From Candidatus Poseidoniales archaeon (GTDB lineage Archaea > Thermoplasmatota > Poseidoniia > Poseidoniales > Thalassarchaeaceae), in assembly GCA_028821815.1 (NCBI GenBank), contig JAPKEY010000087.1:1-6405 (forward strand): a stretch of 6,405 nt of DNA, given 5' to 3'. A model generated the notes under the pieces. The model searched no databases and was not told where the DNA came from. It saw only the letters and a list, made by a program, of their open reading frames with translations. Position numbers and translations under genes: made by a program. Positions within the stretch are counted from its first letter, which is position 1; the number at the start of each line of letters is the position of its first letter. This document shows, one piece after another, positions 6,299-6,405 of the stretch.

Positions 6299-6303
6299 CC
6301 TCC
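6299..6303 (-). promoter_or_regulatory. Shine-Dalgarno site of the YkgJ-type gene
   Basis: On the minus strand GGAGG (within GAGGAGGA) stands five bases before the ATG at 6293, normal spacing. It decides the start, and it lies inside the 3' arm of a potential hairpin (6299-6332). Confidence 0.75.
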
Positions 6304-6332
6304 TCTTCGTTCCGACGATTTGAAGGAGGAGG
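6299..6332 (-). repeat. Imperfect inverted repeat able to hide the YkgJ-type ribosome binding site
   Basis: CCTCCTCTTC (6299-6308) is complementary to GAAGGAGGAGG (6322-6332): six plus four base pairs with one bulged base and a 13-base loop. In a minus-strand transcript the 3' arm contains the GGAGG before the YkgJ-type start. Whether the transcript begins far enough upstream to contain both arms is unknown, and no clear TATA box was seen. Confidence 0.45.
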
Positions 6333-6350
6333 TCCGACCCCGTTGGAAAT

Positions 6351-6405
6351 GGGCGGTTAGGGTAGTCTGGATATCCTGATGGGCTTCGGACCCGTCGACG
6401 CGGGT
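6351..6405 (+). tRNA. tRNA-Arg(UCG), 3' part cut by window edge
   Basis: The first 55 bases of a tRNA are visible. The 5' acceptor strand is GGGCGGT (6351-6357), followed by canonical T8 and A9 (6358-6359). The D-arm (6360-6377) has GG in the loop at 6369-6370. The anticodon stem ATGGG/CCCGT (6379-6383/6391-6395) carries the loop CTTCGGA with anticodon TCG at 6386-6388. After a 4-base variable loop (CGAC) comes the T-stem 5' strand GCGGG (6400-6404), and the window ends on the first T-loop base. If correct, the sequence should continue with a T-loop, CCCGC and an ACCGCCC-like acceptor strand. No intron is seen in the visible part. Confidence 0.88.

Noticed and set aside
6091..6360. Plus-strand frame of 89 codons ending in tRNA-Arg
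   Set aside because: It is antisense to the conserved YkgJ-type gene and runs into a tRNA.

Overview
The window looks like chromosomal DNA from a compact archaeal genome, most likely a planktonic member of Thermoplasmatota such as Marine Group II (Ca. Poseidoniales). This assignment is an inference. It rests on haem-copper oxidase genes beside an SCO-type assembly factor, two secreted lipoproteins with the same short signal peptide ending SGC-IGG, archaeal tRNA architecture, TATA-like boxes about 25 bases before start codons, and very tight spacing with overlapping convergent 3' ends. No 16S rRNA or ribosomal protein gene is present to confirm it.

Left part (1-2230): this is a respiratory block on the plus strand. 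It opens inside a cytochrome c oxidase subunit III gene, whose 5' end lies outside the window. A small three-helix oxidase subunit IV follows, preceded by a strong Shine-Dalgarno site. Next come a complete tRNA-Ser(UGA) and an SCO1/SenC-type copper chaperone lipoprotein. The SCO gene probably has its own promoter and a leaderless message. Its protein is about twice the usual size because about 190 residues are inserted inside the thioredoxin fold, before the metal-binding histidine.

Middle (2231-3678): two tandem hairpins lie between the SCO gene and a gene for an unrecognised protein. That protein has a lipobox signal peptide, an ectodomain, one membrane helix and a long charged cytoplasmic tail. 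Its position suggests, but does not prove, a role in envelope or oxidase maturation.

Right part (3670-6405): a YegS/diacylglycerol-kinase-like lipid kinase on the minus strand overlaps the end of the preceding gene by 9 bases. It is divergent from a bacterial-style bifunctional RibD (riboflavin deaminase/reductase), with one AT-rich box between them that could serve both. RibD ends in a 16-base tail-to-tail overlap with a minus-strand cysteine-rich YkgJ/CxxCxxCC protein. The window closes inside a tRNA-Arg(UCG) that is cut by the right edge.

No CRISPR array, transposon or phage gene was seen, and no gene-free stretch exceeds about 100 bases. Most of the window is ordinary housekeeping. The best candidates for something undescribed are the SCO protein with an inserted domain, its unknown lipoprotein neighbour, and the His/Cys-rich loop in the oxidase subunit III.
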